Shown here: in pieces, positions 1 through 8,044 of the stretch
How the letters are laid out: every line of letters begins with the position of its first letter
Position numbering within the stretch: the stretch's first letter is position 1
DNA from: Bin18 sp965200355
GTDB taxonomy: Bacteria; Desulfobacterota; Binatia; Bin18
DNA length: 64,000 nucleotides
Assembly: GCA_965200355.1 (NCBI GenBank)
Contig: OZ241351.1
Location: forward strand, 1 to 64,000
Reading direction: 5' to 3'
Position numbers and translations under genes: made by a program
The notes under the pieces: generated by a model
Seen by the model: only the letters and a program-made list of their open reading frames with translations
The model's database searches: none
Told to the model about the DNA's origin: nothing

Positions 1-2
1 CT

Positions 3-1046
3 AAACGGCACGGGCAGTTTGACCCGGCCACGATGGGCAATGTCTCCAACGTCGGGTTGATGGCGCAGAAGGCCGAAGAGTACGGCTCACACGACAAAAC
101 CTTTGAGGCCCCGGCGGACGGCACGATTCGCGTTGTGGATGCGGCCGGGACCGGCCTGCTTGAGCAGTCTGTCGAAGTCGGCGATATCTTCAGAATGAGT
201 CAGACCAAGGATGCTCCGATTCGCGATTGGGTCCGCTTGGCGGTGTCCCGCGCAAGGGCCTCGGGGTCGCCGGCGATTTTCTGGCTGGACGAGAACCGCG
301 GCCACGATGTGGAAATCCTCAAGAAGGTCGATACCTATCTGCCGGAACACGATACGACGGGCCTGGACCTGCGCGTGATGAAGCCCCAGGAGGCCATGCG
401 CTTTTCCCTGGAACGGATTCGGAGAGGGGAAAACACGATTGCGGTGACGGGCAACGTCCTGCGTGATTATCTGACCGACCTGTTCCCGATTCTCGAGCTG
501 GGCACCAGCGCCCGGATGCTGTCGATTGTACCGCTGATGAAGGGCGGCGGTCTGTTCGAGACCGGCGCCGGCGGCTCCGCTCCCAAGCATGTGCAGCAGT
601 TCGTGCAAGAAGGCCACCTCCGGTGGGATTCGCTCGGCGAGTACTGCGCCCTGGTCCCCTCGCTTGAGCTGATTGCGGCAAACACCCAGAATGAAAAAGC
701 CGCACTGTTTGCGGAAACACTGGATCAGGCCATCAGCACCTACCTAGAAAACGCGCGCTCCCCATCCCGTAAGGTGAACGAGATCGACAACCGGGGCAGC
801 ACCTTCTATCTGGCCCTCTACTGGGCTCAGGCCCTGGCCGGCCAGACCAAAGATACGGCGATACAGGCGCGCTTTGCCGAGGTGGCAAGACAACTCGAAG
901 AGCAGGAAGCCACGATTACCGCAGAACTACTGGCCGCCCAAGGCGAGCCGGTCGATGTCGGCGGCTATTACTTCCCTGACCCAGAGAAGGCCGGCCACGC
1001 CATGCGGCCCAGCCCGACTTTGAACGCGATTATTGACGGGATGTGA
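3..1046 (+). CDS. icd: NADP-dependent isocitrate dehydrogenase, monomeric type (3' part)
   Basis: Oxidative decarboxylation of isocitrate to 2-oxoglutarate with NADP in the TCA cycle, cytoplasmic. The frame is open from the left edge, so the 5' end lies outside the window; about 347 codons remain of a family usually near 740 residues. The visible part carries family signatures: GNVSNVGLMAQKAEEYGSHD near its start, the GLDLRVMKPQEAMRFSLERI stretch, GGGLFETGAGGSAPKH in the middle, and EIDNRGSTFYLALYWAQALA near the end. The monomeric enzyme is unrelated in length to the dimeric ~420-residue form, so the assignment is secure. It faces the restriction-modification pair convergently, with a hairpin between them. 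Confidence 0.95.
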   Translation, partial: KRHGQFDPATMGNVSNVGLMAQKAEEYGSHDKTFEAPADGTIRVVDAAGTGLLEQSVEVGDIFRMSQTKDAPIRDWVRLAVSRARASGSPAIFWLDENRGHDVEILKKVDTYLPEHDTTGLDLRVMKPQEAMRFSLERIRRGENTIAVTGNVLRDYLTDLFPILELGTSARMLSIVPLMKGGGLFETGAGGSAPKHVQQFVQEGHLRWDSLGEYCALVPSLELIAANTQNEKAALFAETLDQAISTYLENARSPSRKVNEIDNRGSTFYLALYWAQALAGQTKDTAIQARFAEVARQLEEQEATITAELLAAQGEPVDVGGYYFPDPEKAGHAMRPSPTLNAIIDGM

Positions 1047-1071
1047 TAGACGGCACAGCCTTCATGCCGAA

Positions 1072-1125
1072 CCCTTGGACTCCGCCCTGAACAGGTTTCA
1101 CCGCCTCGGCGGTGGAATCCAAGGG
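1072..1125. terminator. Hairpin between convergent icd and the restriction gene
   Basis: Arms CCCTTGGACTCC and GGAATCCAAGGG pair at 11 of 12 positions and enclose a second small hairpin, CACCGC-CTCG-GCGGTG. No T-run follows on either strand, so this is a terminator-like structure by position (between two convergent genes) rather than a textbook intrinsic terminator. It could equally be a small palindromic repeat. Confidence 0.4.
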
Positions 1126-1157
1126 GCGACCACAAGAAAACTCGGGCATCCTTTGAC

Positions 1158-1730
1158 TTAAGCGTCTAAACCGAGAATCAGAACTGGAATATCAATGTCC
1201 GCAACCCCACGATTTTCCAAGTCCCAAACAAATTGCTCAAAATAGGAAACACCCGACGACATTTCATCAGCAAAAGATTTGACGGGGATAACTTCGATTC
1301 CACACCGAATATGTCCGAGCTTATTAAAAATGGTCATCTTCGCGCAGACATTGTAGACCATAAAGGCGTATTTCCCGAATTGGACCTCAACCCCAAGTCT
1401 ATCCTTTACAAAGTCCATTTCACGGAAGGCTCCGCGTGGCCCTTGTTCTTTCGCCTTGTAGCCTTCCCTGTAGTATTGAGTCGAGTAATCACAAGGAACC
1501 CGGACAGGATTCCAGCCTCTTTTCCCAAACTCACTCTTGAAGGCTTTATTGAGCGACGGTGGACTGAAAAGCATCCGTCCCGGCATTGTCTTCTCTTTAC
1601 TGACTTTTGTCCTGTGATCCTCTGCATTGACGTTTCGTATTGCTTCTTCCACTTCGGTAAGAAGGGCCGGATAGCGATAAGTAATTTCTTCCTTTCCCCT
1701 ATTGAAGGAATAGACCCCTGCAATTTTCAC
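1158..1730 (-). CDS. BglII/BstYI-family type II restriction endonuclease
   Basis: Predicted 190-residue endonuclease cutting a GATC-centred site (BglII cuts AGATCT, BstYI RGATCY; the exact site here is inferred, not shown). The active-site pattern of BglII (Asp84, Glu93, Gln95) is matched in spacing and identity by D106, E115 and Q117, in REMDFVKDRLGVEVQFGKYA. Its ATG overlaps the stop of the upstream methyltransferase by 4 bases (ATGA), so the two are translationally coupled, methylase first. Length is close to BglII and BstYI. The pair is visibly AT-richer than the flanking icd and tsaC genes, suggesting horizontal acquisition. Family membership is well supported; specificity is not. Confidence 0.88.
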   Translation of the reverse strand: MKIAGVYSFNRGKEEITYRYPALLTEVEEAIRNVNAEDHRTKVSKEKTMPGRMLFSPPSLNKAFKSEFGKRGWNPVRVPCDYSTQYYREGYKAKEQGPRGAFREMDFVKDRLGVEVQFGKYAFMVYNVCAKMTIFNKLGHIRCGIEVIPVKSFADEMSSGVSYFEQFVWDLENRGVADIDIPVLILGLDA

Positions 1731-2698
1731 CTACCCCTCCCTTCGTTTTGCCACTGTAAAGGTATCTGACTGACCTTTTCCCTGCCTGTTGGTTGGTGGA
1801 TAGGCTTCCCCAACGGTCTATATTTCAACGTTCCAGAATAGAATTGATTGATCCGCTCTTTCGCCAGGTGGACAAATTCGGCTTCTTTTTCGCACCCCAT
1901 AGCACGGCGACCATGACGCAATGCGGCAAGGAGAGCAGAGCCAACTCCTGAAAAAGGATCAAGGACCCAATCATCGGCGTTCGTGAGGGCGAGGACACAC
2001 CGCTCAACTAATTCAATGGGGAACTGACATGGATGAATCGTCTTTTCTGGATGGTTTGATTTGACATTCGGGATTTCCCAAAATGCGGATTCCCAATCCT
2101 GTTGAATGATTTTCCACACATCGGAAGGATTCTTCCCAAGAGGATTCCCCGAGGGTTGGCCATATTTCTCTCCCTTATGGTGTGTTTTACCGGGATACTT
2201 GGACGGCACTCGGACTGCATCAAGATTGAACGTATACCTGTCCCCTTTAGTAAACCACAAAAGAACCTCATAGCGTCCAGAGAACCTCTTGGCCGCATGT
2301 AGCCCATGTCCAAAATGCCACAGTATCCTATTCCGAAGTTTAAGGCCGTGTTTCTTAAAAAAGGGATAGTAGAAGATGTCGAGCGGAAATACTTCTGACT
2401 TCTCTACATAATTTCCTACCTGCCAGCAGAGAGACCCCTCTGGAGAAAGCACCCTGACAAGGTGGTCAATAATTGGGTTGAGGGCTTCGAGGTAGGTATC
2501 GAGTCCCGATGCTTTCTCGTATACCTTGCCAAGATTATAGGGGGGGGAGGTGATGATAAGTTTCACGAACTCATCAGGCAGGTTTTTGAGGGTATTCAGG
2601 CAATCACCAGAGGCTATAACGGTTTTGGCCTGTGGTCTAAATTCTGTAGAAAACTCTTGTTCCCACAAAACCTTCTGACTGCTCGTACTTGTTTTCAT
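1727..2698 (-). CDS. Type II DNA methyltransferase (SPPY class, probably N4-cytosine) of the BglII-like system
   Basis: Protective methylase partner of the downstream BglII/BstYI-like nuclease. The catalytic motif TSPPYNLGKVYEK lies near residue 50 and the SAM-binding motif DPFSGVGSALLAALRHGRRA near residue 246, the order of beta-class amino-methyltransferases. SPPY rather than DPPY favours N4-cytosine methylation, which agrees with BglII and BstYI methylases being m4C enzymes. The 323-residue length is usual for the class. It is the first gene of a two-gene operon, and the neighbouring tsaC gene ends about 60 bases upstream of it on the same strand. Adenine-N6 activity cannot be excluded from sequence alone. 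Confidence 0.9.
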   Translation of the reverse strand: MKTSTSSQKVLWEQEFSTEFRPQAKTVIASGDCLNTLKNLPDEFVKLIITSPPYNLGKVYEKASGLDTYLEALNPIIDHLVRVLSPEGSLCWQVGNYVEKSEVFPLDIFYYPFFKKHGLKLRNRILWHFGHGLHAAKRFSGRYEVLLWFTKGDRYTFNLDAVRVPSKYPGKTHHKGEKYGQPSGNPLGKNPSDVWKIIQQDWESAFWEIPNVKSNHPEKTIHPCQFPIELVERCVLALTNADDWVLDPFSGVGSALLAALRHGRRAMGCEKEAEFVHLAKERINQFYSGTLKYRPLGKPIHQPTGREKVSQIPLQWQNEGRGR

Positions 2699-2761
2699 TC
2701 TTTTATCTCTATCAGAATTTTTTCACCTCGTTAGATATGAAGAATAGTAAAAAAGGAAGAC

Positions 2762-3796
2762 TCAGCCCCGCGCCGCTGCCCGGCGCAACCGGTCCATGAT
2801 GGCCCGCCCCATGCCAGTCTCGGGGACGGATTCGATAACGAGGCGCTCCAGTCCCGAGGCATCCAGCCGCCTGAGGGCGGCAAACAGGTGAGCCGCCGCC
2901 TCAAGCAGATTCCCGTCCTCTGACAGCGCTTCCGTTCTCGTGTAGCCGCGAGCCTCAGACCGGGGGGTGAGGCTGAGCAGCCCGAGCCGTTCGCCCGCCT
3001 CGGGGTGAGGCAAAGCCGCGCCGGATTCCAGCAAAAGAACCGGGACGCGCGGCGCGTAATGCGACAGCAGCGTTCCCGGCGAACGTTTATCCGTCTGGGT
3101 TGGCTCACCTATACGGACCGGGCCGATGACCGCCTCAAGCTGTTCGCGCGTGACGCCCCCAGGCCGCAGCAGCACGGCCTGTTGCTCGGTCAGCGCACAC
3201 ACCGTGGACTCAACCCCGACCGGGCACGGCCCGCCATCAAGAATCATATCAACCTCGTCCCCGAGTGAGTCACGCACATGCGCCGCGGTTGTCGGGCTGA
3301 CATACCCAAACGGGTTGGCGCTTGGAGCGGCAATAGGAAAATCGACAGCCCGCAGGAGGCCCAGCGCAACCGGATGGGACGGCATCCGAAGCGCCACCGT
3401 CCCCAGCCCGGCAGTGACCAAATCCGGCACAACAGCCCGTTTCGGGAGCACAAGCGTCAACGGCCCTGGCCAGAATGCGTGCATGAGTTGCCGGGCGCGT
3501 TGGTCAAGGGCGGTGACATAAGAGGCAGCCGCTTCTTTATCCCTGATATGAACAATCAGCGGGTCGAACGTAGGCCGATTTTTGGCAGCAAAGACCTTGG
3601 CCACCGCGGCTTCATTCAGCGCATTGGCTCCCAGGCCGTAGACGGTTTCTGTGGGGAAGGCCACGATATCTCCAGCCCCGAGTCGGCCGGCTGCGCGCCG
3701 GATGGCTCGTGGGTCGTTGCCGTCAAGAATATGGGACATAGGAAAAGAGTGGATGGTGGAGAGTGATGAGTTTTCCTGCTCTTCACTCTCCTTCAC
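2762..3796 (-). CDS. tsaC: Threonylcarbamoyl-AMP synthase (Sua5/YrdC family)
   Basis: Makes threonylcarbamoyl-AMP from threonine, bicarbonate and ATP, the first step of t6A modification of ANN-decoding tRNAs. The YrdC domain occupies roughly residues 25-225 (IVAFPTETVYGLGANA, KNRPTFDPLIVHI, PSANPFGYVSPTTAAHV, GVESTVCAL, LLRPGGVT), followed by a Sua5 C-terminal domain (SPGTLLSHYAPRVPVLLL), so this is the long Sua5 form. The frame can begin at a GTG at 3796 overlapping the speA stop (GTGA), or at an ATG at 3739 giving MSHILDGND, which fits family N-termini better; neither has a strong Shine-Dalgarno. It is probably cotranscribed with speA. Confidence 0.93.
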   Translation of the reverse strand: MKESEEQENSSLSTIHSFPMSHILDGNDPRAIRRAAGRLGAGDIVAFPTETVYGLGANALNEAAVAKVFAAKNRPTFDPLIVHIRDKEAAASYVTALDQRARQLMHAFWPGPLTLVLPKRAVVPDLVTAGLGTVALRMPSHPVALGLLRAVDFPIAAPSANPFGYVSPTTAAHVRDSLGDEVDMILDGGPCPVGVESTVCALTEQQAVLLRPGGVTREQLEAVIGPVRIGEPTQTDKRSPGTLLSHYAPRVPVLLLESGAALPHPEAGERLGLLSLTPRSEARGYTRTEALSEDGNLLEAAAHLFAALRRLDASGLERLVIESVPETGMGRAIMDRLRRAAARG

Positions 3797-5865
3797 GTGT
3801 CGCTATCCAGATACGTATAGCTGTCCAAGACCGCTTCGTAGGCTCTGAGCAGGTCGGCCTCGGCTTCGGCAGGGACGCTCATATGCTCAGCACTCTCGCG
3901 TATACGACTGCGGAAGGCGGCGAGGAGTTCTGCGCGTTCGTAGCGAAAAATATGGAGGACGTCTTCTACCGTATGGCCTGGAATAATCTCGGTAATCTGT
4001 GCCCTCCCACTTGCATCCATCACCACCGAGACATCATGCACGTGGCCAAAGAGATTGTGGTAGTCCCCCATGACATCCTGATAAGCGCCCGTAAAAAACA
4101 CCCCGAGATAATACGGCTCCCCATTCAAGGCGTGGAGTTCCAAATACTCCTTAATGTCCCGCAGGTCCACAAAATTATCGACCTTGCCGTCTGAATCACA
4201 GGTGAGATCCGCCAGATAGCCCTTCCGCTCAGGAATCTCATTCAGCCGGTGAATCGGCATGATGGGAAAGAGCTGTTCAAGCGCCCAGGAGTCGGGAATG
4301 GACTGAAAGACGGAAAAATTACAAATAAACTTATGCGCCAGGCGTTGTTCCAGATCTGCAAACTCTTCGGGCATATGCCTGACCGCCTTGGCAAACTTGA
4401 GCGCCCGCTCGCACGTGCCCCAGAAGAGTTCCTGCCCTAGTCCGCGGTCCTCCAGAGAGAGATAGCCAAGATTGAAGAGTGAAAACATTTCTTCGCGTTG
4501 CTCCAGGATGTCGTGATAATACTCACGATAGTTCTTGGCATTCGTCCCGGTATAAATATCGTACATTTCCTGGATAACTTCCGGCCGGCGCTCATAGTCA
4601 TCGACCCGGACCGGGCCGTTCGAGAGCCCAATTTCATCGACGCTATTGAAAACCAGCATGGCATGGGGCGCGGCAATCATCCGGCCGGTTTCCGTCAGCA
4701 CCGTGGGCTCTTCAACCTCTTCGCTCTCACACACCTCTTTGATCGAATAAATAATATCGTTGGCATATTCCTGGACGGAGTAATTGACACTCGACTCCGA
4801 GGCGGTCCGGGAGCCGTCATAATCAATGCCCAAGCCGCCGCCCACATCGAGATAGGCGAGCTGCGGACAGAACTGGCGCAGCTTGGCATAGGTGCGGGCC
4901 GCCTCCTTGACCGCGTATTTCACGCGTCTGATCTCTGTGACCTGTGAACCGATGTGAAAATGCAGCAGGCGCAGACAGTCGAGCATATCGGCTTCGCGGA
5001 GGAAATGGATGCACTTCAGGAGGGCGGTCGTGGTAAAGCCGAATTTGGACAAATCCCCACTCGATTTCTCCCACTTGCCGCTCCCGCGGGCCGACAATTT
5101 GAGCCGCAGGCCAATCCGCGGACGGATACCCAGGCGTTGGCTGCACGCCAGCAGCGCGTGCAGCTCAAGGATGCTCTCGACGACAATAAAAACGCGCTGA
5201 CCGATCTGCGTGCCTCTCAGCGCCAGAGTGATATAGCCCTCGTCCTTCACGCCATTGCAGAGAACCGGCGAGTGTCGATTGCGGGTCAGGGCCAGGGCGA
5301 CGCTCAGCTCGGCTTTACTGCCCACCTCAAGACCGACCTGGTACGGGTCGCCAAAGCGCAGGACATCCTGCACCACCTCTTTCTTTTGGTTGACCTTGAT
5401 GGGATAGGCCGGGATGTAGTCCTGGTGGTAGCCGAATTCTCTGATCGCAGACTGAAAGGCGCCGGCCAGCACCCTGAGTTGCTGTTGAATAATCTGGGGG
5501 AAACGGAGCACAACCGGCGGAACAATCGCCTGGTCTCCGAGTTGAGCCACGATCTCTTTCAGCGGCGTGCGGGCCGGCTGTGAGGCCGGGAAGGCACATA
5601 CCACTTCTCCAGTGGCATTCACCCGAAAGTATTCAGCGCCCCAGCGCTGAATACCATACAGGGCCGTGGTCTCTTCCAGCACCGTATGGACGGACGCCAC
5701 GCGGCTGTCCTCACTGCTCGCGCCGGTCCCATTCACGCCTTCGGCGGCCCAGGGCTGAGGCGGAACAACCCGGCCGGCGTCTTCTCGGTTGTTTTTTATC
5801 CTGACCGTCATCCAGCCCTGCTTTCTCTCCCCTGCTGTCTTAATAATTTCCACTCGGCGTGTCAA
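3793..5865 (-). CDS. speA: Biosynthetic arginine decarboxylase
   Basis: PLP enzyme converting arginine to agmatine, first step of the agmatine route to putrescine. The fold III barrel includes IPAYPIKVNQKKEVV, whose Lys157 is the expected Schiff-base lysine, and DVGGGLGIDYDGS for phosphate binding. The N-terminal ALYGIQRWGAEYFRVN stretch is typical of SpeA. The C-terminal half has FNLGYLSLEDR and the YLADLTCDSDGKVDNFV stretch. The longest frame starts with TTG at 5865 behind GGGAGGA; an ATG at 5811 is the alternative and would give about 672 residues, nearer the usual 630-660. It is divergent from aguB and aguA, which encode the next two enzymes, and overlaps tsaC by 4 bases. Confidence 0.95.
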   Translation of the reverse strand: MTRRVEIIKTAGERKQGWMTVRIKNNREDAGRVVPPQPWAAEGVNGTGASSEDSRVASVHTVLEETTALYGIQRWGAEYFRVNATGEVVCAFPASQPARTPLKEIVAQLGDQAIVPPVVLRFPQIIQQQLRVLAGAFQSAIREFGYHQDYIPAYPIKVNQKKEVVQDVLRFGDPYQVGLEVGSKAELSVALALTRNRHSPVLCNGVKDEGYITLALRGTQIGQRVFIVVESILELHALLACSQRLGIRPRIGLRLKLSARGSGKWEKSSGDLSKFGFTTTALLKCIHFLREADMLDCLRLLHFHIGSQVTEIRRVKYAVKEAARTYAKLRQFCPQLAYLDVGGGLGIDYDGSRTASESSVNYSVQEYANDIIYSIKEVCESEEVEEPTVLTETGRMIAAPHAMLVFNSVDEIGLSNGPVRVDDYERRPEVIQEMYDIYTGTNAKNYREYYHDILEQREEMFSLFNLGYLSLEDRGLGQELFWGTCERALKFAKAVRHMPEEFADLEQRLAHKFICNFSVFQSIPDSWALEQLFPIMPIHRLNEIPERKGYLADLTCDSDGKVDNFVDLRDIKEYLELHALNGEPYYLGVFFTGAYQDVMGDYHNLFGHVHDVSVVMDASGRAQITEIIPGHTVEDVLHIFRYERAELLAAFRSRIRESAEHMSVPAEAEADLLRAYEAVLDSYTYLDSDT

Positions 5866-5925
5866 AATCCTCCCGGTTCACCGGGGCTCCCGGTCCACGC
5901 CGGGCAAATAGCGCCCCGGATGGCA

Positions 5926-5954
5926 TTGAGCCCCGCCCCGCCATCCCTTACAAT
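5926..5954 (+). promoter_or_regulatory. Putative sigma-70-type promoter of aguBA
   Basis: TTGAGC (5926-5931) and TACAAT (5949-5954) are separated by exactly 17 bases. Transcription would begin near 5961, only a few bases before the aguB ATG at 5965, and no Shine-Dalgarno precedes that ATG, so the transcript would be leaderless or nearly so. Based on motif match and position only. Confidence 0.4.
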
Positions 5955-5964
5955 TTCTGTCGTC

Positions 5965-6858
5965 ATGACCACCGCCCCTGCCTCTGCCCCTGCCGCTCAG
6001 GTCGTCCTCGGCCTGGTGCAGATGGCGTGTAGCGACCAGCCGGGCAAAAACCTAGACAAGGCCGTTGACGCTATCCGTACGGCAGCCGGTCAGGGGGCGC
6101 AGATTATCTGCCTCCAGGAGTTGTTTGGTTCGCGCTATTTTTGCCAGAGCGAAGACGTTGAACGGTTCGCCCTGGCCGAGCCTATCCCCGGCCCAACGAC
6201 CGAGCGCCTGAGACCGCTTGCCGCGGCCCATCAGGTCGTCCTGATCGTGCCCGTCTTTGAGAAACGCGCAGAGGGCATTTTTCATAACACCGCCGTGGTG
6301 ATTGATGCTGACGGGACACTCCTCGGACAGTACCGCAAGATGCACATCCCAGATGATCCGCTGTATTATGAGAAGTTCTACTTCACCCCCGGCGACCTCG
6401 GATTTCGCACCTTTCGCACCCGTTACGCGCGTATCGGGGTGTTAATCTGCTGGGACCAGTGGTTTCCCGAGGGCGCCCGGCTCAGCGCGCTGAGTGGAGC
6501 CCAGGTCCTGTTTTATCCCACGGCTATTGGTGCCCATCCAGATGACGGGCCGGCAGAGCACCAGGCGCAGCGTGACGCCTGGCAAATCATCCAACGCAGC
6601 CACGCCATCGCCAATGGGCTGTACGTCGCCGCGGTCAACCGTGTCGGCCAGGAAGGAGCGCTCACTTTCTGGGGCGGGTCTTTTGTCAGCGACCCGTTTG
6701 GCCGCCTCCTCAAGCAGGCGAGGGCCGACGCTGAGGAAACCCTTATTGTTCCGTGCGCGCTTGACCGGCTGGCCACCACGCGCCAGTATTGGCCGTTCTT
6801 CCGCGACCGCCGGATTGACGCCTATGCCGACCTGACCCAGCGTTTTCTTGACTCCTAG
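5965..6858 (+). CDS. aguB: N-carbamoylputrescine amidase
   Basis: Nitrilase-superfamily amidohydrolase releasing putrescine, CO2 and ammonia from N-carbamoylputrescine. The Glu-Lys-Cys triad is visible: E52 in IICLQELFGSRYF, the lysine in QYRKMHIPDDPLYYEKFYF, and the cysteine in GVLICWDQWFPEGAR. With the start at ATG 5965 the protein is 297 residues, the normal AguB length; the frame stays open upstream but that part overlaps the speA 5' end and is not conserved in character. The next gene is agmatine deiminase, and speA is divergent, so the three enzymes make a complete pathway. Beta-ureidopropionase is the nearest alternative and is made unlikely by context. Confidence 0.94.
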   Translation: MTTAPASAPAAQVVLGLVQMACSDQPGKNLDKAVDAIRTAAGQGAQIICLQELFGSRYFCQSEDVERFALAEPIPGPTTERLRPLAAAHQVVLIVPVFEKRAEGIFHNTAVVIDADGTLLGQYRKMHIPDDPLYYEKFYFTPGDLGFRTFRTRYARIGVLICWDQWFPEGARLSALSGAQVLFYPTAIGAHPDDGPAEHQAQRDAWQIIQRSHAIANGLYVAAVNRVGQEGALTFWGGSFVSDPFGRLLKQARADAEETLIVPCALDRLATTRQYWPFFRDRRIDAYADLTQRFLDS

Positions 6859-6901
6859 CCTTCGTCTGACTTTCCGGCACTCATCCCCCCAGCCTGTTCC
6901 A

Positions 6902-7978
6902 ATGACAGACCAAGCGCTTACGCCGGCCCAGCTCAGCTTTCGGATGCCGGCGGAATGGGAACCGCACGCCGCGACGTGGTTGGCCTGGCCGCATAATCAG
7001 GACACGTGGCCGGGTCTATACTCAACCATTGTCGCGGTATACGTAGAGATGATTGCCGCCCTGCACCGCGAGGAACGGGTGCATATTTGTGTCAACGACC
7101 GGGCAACCGTCCGCCGCATCCGACACACACTTGCCGCCGCTGGAGTGGACCTGGCGTATATTGAGGTGCACGAGATTCCGACCAACGACGCTTGGAGCCG
7201 GGATTACGGCCCGATCTTTCTGACTCGTCAGCATGAGCAGAGCGTCGAGCTGAGTCTGACAAACTGGACGTTTAACGCCTGGGGGGCGAAATACCCGCCG
7301 TGGGACCTGGACAACCGCGTGCCAGCACGCATCGCCCAGAGTTTCAGCCTTATCCCGTTTACTCCGCATATGGTGCTTGAAGGCGGGTCCATTGATGTCA
7401 ACGGGCGGGGTATGGTGCTGACGACCGAGTCTTGCTTACTCAACCCCAATCGCAATCCGACCCTGACCCGACCCGAGATTGAGCACCTCCTGAAAGCGTT
7501 TCTCGGAGTGCGCCACATTGGCTGGCTCGGCCAGGGGATAGTGGGGGATGATACGGATGGCCATGTGGACGACATCGCCCGCTTTGTCAGCCCCACAACC
7601 GTGGTATGTGCGGTCGAAGACGACCCAGCCGATGTGAACTACAAACCGCTCCAGGACAACCTGCACCGGCTGCGGTCCATGCACGACCAGAGCGGACAAC
7701 CGCTCCGCGTGATTCCGCTTCCCATGCCCGGTCCGGTGGAGTATGCCGCCGAGCGGCTACCGGCCAGCTATACCAACTTCTATATCGCCAATCGCACCGT
7801 CCTTGTGCCGACCTATGACCACCCCCAGGACCGGACCGCCCTGTCCATCCTCCAAAAGCTGTTTCCAGGGCGACGCATCAGGGGCATTCCCTGTCGCGCG
7901 CTTGTGGTCGGTCTGGGAGCCCTGCACTGCGTCACCATGCAGCAGCCGGTGTGTGACCGGATGTATCAACCAGCATGA
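6902..7978 (+). CDS. aguA: Agmatine deiminase
   Basis: Hydrolyses agmatine to N-carbamoylputrescine and ammonia, between SpeA and AguB. The five-fold pseudosymmetric guanidino-group-modifying fold is indicated by RMPAEWEPHAATWLAWPHN at the N-terminus, TNDAWSRDYGPIF, LEGGSIDVNG, DDTDGHVDDIARFV, and the C-terminal GLGALHCVTMQQP with the nucleophilic cysteine. Starting at ATG 6902 gives 358 residues, a usual size. No clear Shine-Dalgarno precedes it; translation may be coupled to aguB, which ends 43 bases upstream. Peptidylarginine deiminase-like paralogues are less likely given both neighbours. Confidence 0.95.
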   Translation: MTDQALTPAQLSFRMPAEWEPHAATWLAWPHNQDTWPGLYSTIVAVYVEMIAALHREERVHICVNDRATVRRIRHTLAAAGVDLAYIEVHEIPTNDAWSRDYGPIFLTRQHEQSVELSLTNWTFNAWGAKYPPWDLDNRVPARIAQSFSLIPFTPHMVLEGGSIDVNGRGMVLTTESCLLNPNRNPTLTRPEIEHLLKAFLGVRHIGWLGQGIVGDDTDGHVDDIARFVSPTTVVCAVEDDPADVNYKPLQDNLHRLRSMHDQSGQPLRVIPLPMPGPVEYAAERLPASYTNFYIANRTVLVPTYDHPQDRTALSILQKLFPGRRIRGIPCRALVVGLGALHCVTMQQPVCDRMYQPA

Positions 7979-8044
7979 ATATGGACACCTCTCGCCCAAG
8001 CCCGGCTCAATCACGGGACAGCCGGCACCTCGACAGGACATCAA

